Origin: Ruania halotolerans
GTDB taxonomy: Bacteria; Actinomycetota; Actinomycetes; Actinomycetales; Beutenbergiaceae
Assembly (NCBI RefSeq): GCF_021049285.1
Contig: NZ_CP088017.1
Span: 1,054,001 to 1,118,000, forward strand
DNA: 64,000 nt
Direction of reading: 5' to 3'
The position numbers were made by a program, and so were the translations under genes. Of the stretch, positions 62,777 through 64,000 are shown in pieces. The notes under the pieces were generated by a model. The model had not been told where the DNA came from. It worked only from the letters and a program-made list of their open reading frames with translations, and did not search any database. Position 1 is the first letter of the stretch, and every line of letters starts with the position of its first letter.

Positions 62777-64000
62777 TCAGCGCGCCCAGGGGCGGTGCAC
62801 TCCGCGCGGCTCGTACCCAAGCCCGCCAGCTCCACCGAGCAAGTCGGCCAGGTACCAGCTGATCGCGAGCCACATCTCCGTCCCCTGCAGACCGGGGGCG
62901 GCCTTGTCTACCACGTCCTCGCGCTGGGCGAACCCGAACCCCTGGCCCGGCCGCCAGGCAGCCGCCAGGGATGGCACCTGGGCGGCGGCCCAAGCACGGA
63001 CCTCCGCGCGCCGGTGATCGGTCTGCTGACCGGCCAGCCAGAGCGGGTGGGCGATGTCGAGCACGTCACAGGCGGTTGCTCGTCCGGGGCCGAACCGGCG
63101 CTGGTCCTTGGTATGCGCGAGCGTGGTGTCGATCGCGCGCTCGGGTTCGGGAAGGCCCAGACCGAACTGGGCGAACGTACCGCGGGTGAGCCGGTAGAAG
63201 CCGTTCACCGGCTGGCGCAGCCCGTCCGAGGCGTGCGCCTGACCCCACATGCCGGAAGTGCGGTCCACGTGCAGGTGCAACCAGCCGATCAGGGTGTCCA
63301 GCCCGCCGGGACGATCGAACCAGAGCCGGTTCCACAACAGGCCAGTGCCCACGCAGTCGACCCAGTCGCCGGCACCCCAGGCGCGCTCTCCCCACGGCTG
63401 GGCTTCCAGCGCTGAAACCATCGCGTCCCCACGGAGGGCGTCTACGGCAGTGATGGGATGCGGGAGCCGGGCACCGAGCAGATCGAGGGCGTAACCCACG
63501 CTCAGCAGGTGGTACCGCACGGCCCCGCCGCCGAGGTCGGGTCCGTCCTGGACAACTGAATCCTTGCCGTAGGTGGGGATCAGCCCGGTGTGCGGGTCCT
63601 GCCGGGAGGTCAGCGCGGCAACGATCTCGTCGCCGCAGATGTGCGGCGGGGTGCCCAGGCCGAGGAGGTCGGCGATCTCTACGGCGTCACACAGGGCACG
63701 CACTGTGGGAGCCGCCCCGGGCGTGTCGGTGAACCAGCCTGCTGAATCGTCCCAGCAGCGGTCCAGGACGTCCGCGGCATCCATGCGCGCTCGTTCGGCG
63801 AGCGCCTGCAGCGTCTGCAGAGCGTCCTCGTTCGCTGTCGAGCCGGTTCGCGCGGAGGGAGTGGGCGTCGTTGTCCGCTCGTCTCGGCGGTCTCGCACCC
63901 TGCGGGCCGGGTTGCCGACCATGATTGACCACTCCGGAACGTCTTTGGTGACCACCGCACCGGCGCCGATCACGCTGTGCGCCCCGATCGTGACGCCGTC
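62777..64000 (-). CDS. hexapeptide acyltransferase fused to an alpha-helical domain (5' end outside the window)
   Basis: At least 407 aa; the frame is open to the right edge, so the start lies beyond base 64000. The first residues (TIGAHSVIGAGAVVTKDVPE, then GNPARRVRDR) are the C-terminal end of a left-handed β-helix acetyltransferase, as in sugar O-acetyltransferases. After a Thr/Arg linker (about residues 40-55) comes an all-helical part with regularly spaced Trp/Gly/His motifs: DDSAGWFTDTPGA, WGERAWGAGDWVDCVG, GWLHLHVDRTSGMWG and HPLWLAGQQTDHR. This resembles (α/α)6 toroid enzymes, but I cannot name the family. The stop faces the FKBP gene. Confidence 0.75.
   Translation of the reverse strand, partial: DGVTIGAHSVIGAGAVVTKDVPEWSIMVGNPARRVRDRRDERTTTPTPSARTGSTANEDALQTLQALAERARMDAADVLDRCWDDSAGWFTDTPGAAPTVRALCDAVEIADLLGLGTPPHICGDEIVAALTSRQDPHTGLIPTYGKDSVVQDGPDLGGGAVRYHLLSVGYALDLLGARLPHPITAVDALRGDAMVSALEAQPWGERAWGAGDWVDCVGTGLLWNRLWFDRPGGLDTLIGWLHLHVDRTSGMWGQAHASDGLRQPVNGFYRLTRGTFAQFGLGLPEPERAIDTTLAHTKDQRRFGPGRATACDVLDIAHPLWLAGQQTDHRRAEVRAWAAAQVPSLAAAWRPGQGFGFAQREDVVDKAAPGLQGTEMWLAISWYLADLLGGAGGLGYEPRGVHRPWAR

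Noticed and set aside
63952-63973. GTG at 63973 as the start of the last gene
   Set aside because: The frame stays open to the window edge and encodes the preceding β-helix turns (TIGAHS), so the real start lies outside.

Overview
The window is high-GC DNA from an actinobacterium, most likely of the order Micrococcales. I cannot name a genus; a Ruania/Beutenbergia-like relative would fit, as a low-confidence inference. The backbone is the conserved actinobacterial block metG-tatD-rpf-rsmA-ispE ... glmU-prs-rplY-pth ... mfd ... surA/mazG-eno-ftsB-DUF501-ppx. This order resembles the Mycobacterium tuberculosis Rv1007c-Rv1026 neighbourhood. Many genes start with GTG, and several appear leaderless, with a TANNNT box 6-8 nt before the start codon.

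Region by region. 1-8.5 kb: the tail of an unknown gene, a conserved hypothetical gene, then metG, tatD, two cell-wall hydrolases carrying G5-type domains (an SLT-like enzyme and RpfB), rsmA and ispE. 8.5-16 kb: a polytopic membrane protein, an ABC-F ATPase, an alpha/beta hydrolase, MarR and TetR regulators, tRNA-Gln(UUG) and a DUF222/HNH (13E12-type) protein. 16.5-26 kb: glmU, prs, rplY, pth, a membrane protein ending in VPGGQA repeats, and mfd. 26-39 kb: accessory genes placed between mfd and the surA-mazG-eno block. These are a TetR-controlled drug-type ABC exporter, a shortened AbiEi/DUF559-like protein flanked by two matching 50-bp hairpins, the nrtR-nadA-nadB-nadC-cysteine desulfurase operon behind a clear operator, a two-component system and a CPBP protease.

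39-46.7 kb: the SurA-like lipoprotein, mazG, eno, a second DUF222/HNH gene, a cluster of DnaA-box sequences, an FtsB/DivIC-like gene, DUF501 and ppx. 46.8-53.6 kb: a sugar symporter, two VOC proteins, a membrane protein with a GntR regulator, YbaK, a family-5 uracil-DNA glycosylase, type II NADH dehydrogenase and a tRNA with anticodon UAA. 53.7-64 kb: a receptor-type Ser/Thr kinase, a lipoprotein, a GNAT acetyltransferase, an ABC transporter with an adjacent DesK/NarL-type two-component system, a BI-1/YccA membrane protein, an FKBP prolyl isomerase, and an edge-truncated gene fusing a hexapeptide acyltransferase to an alpha-helical domain.

The most unusual signals are non-coding. (1) A 75-bp structured element occurs twice, 56 kb apart, with a compensatory base-pair change. 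(2) Two 50-bp hairpins of identical geometry flank the AbiEi-like gene. (3) Paired GTNAC half-sites 11 bp apart precede both cell-wall hydrolase genes, suggesting one shared regulator, possibly MtrA. (4) Three DnaA-box 9-mers lie within 86 bp. No CRISPR array, rRNA operon, intact insertion sequence or prophage was seen.
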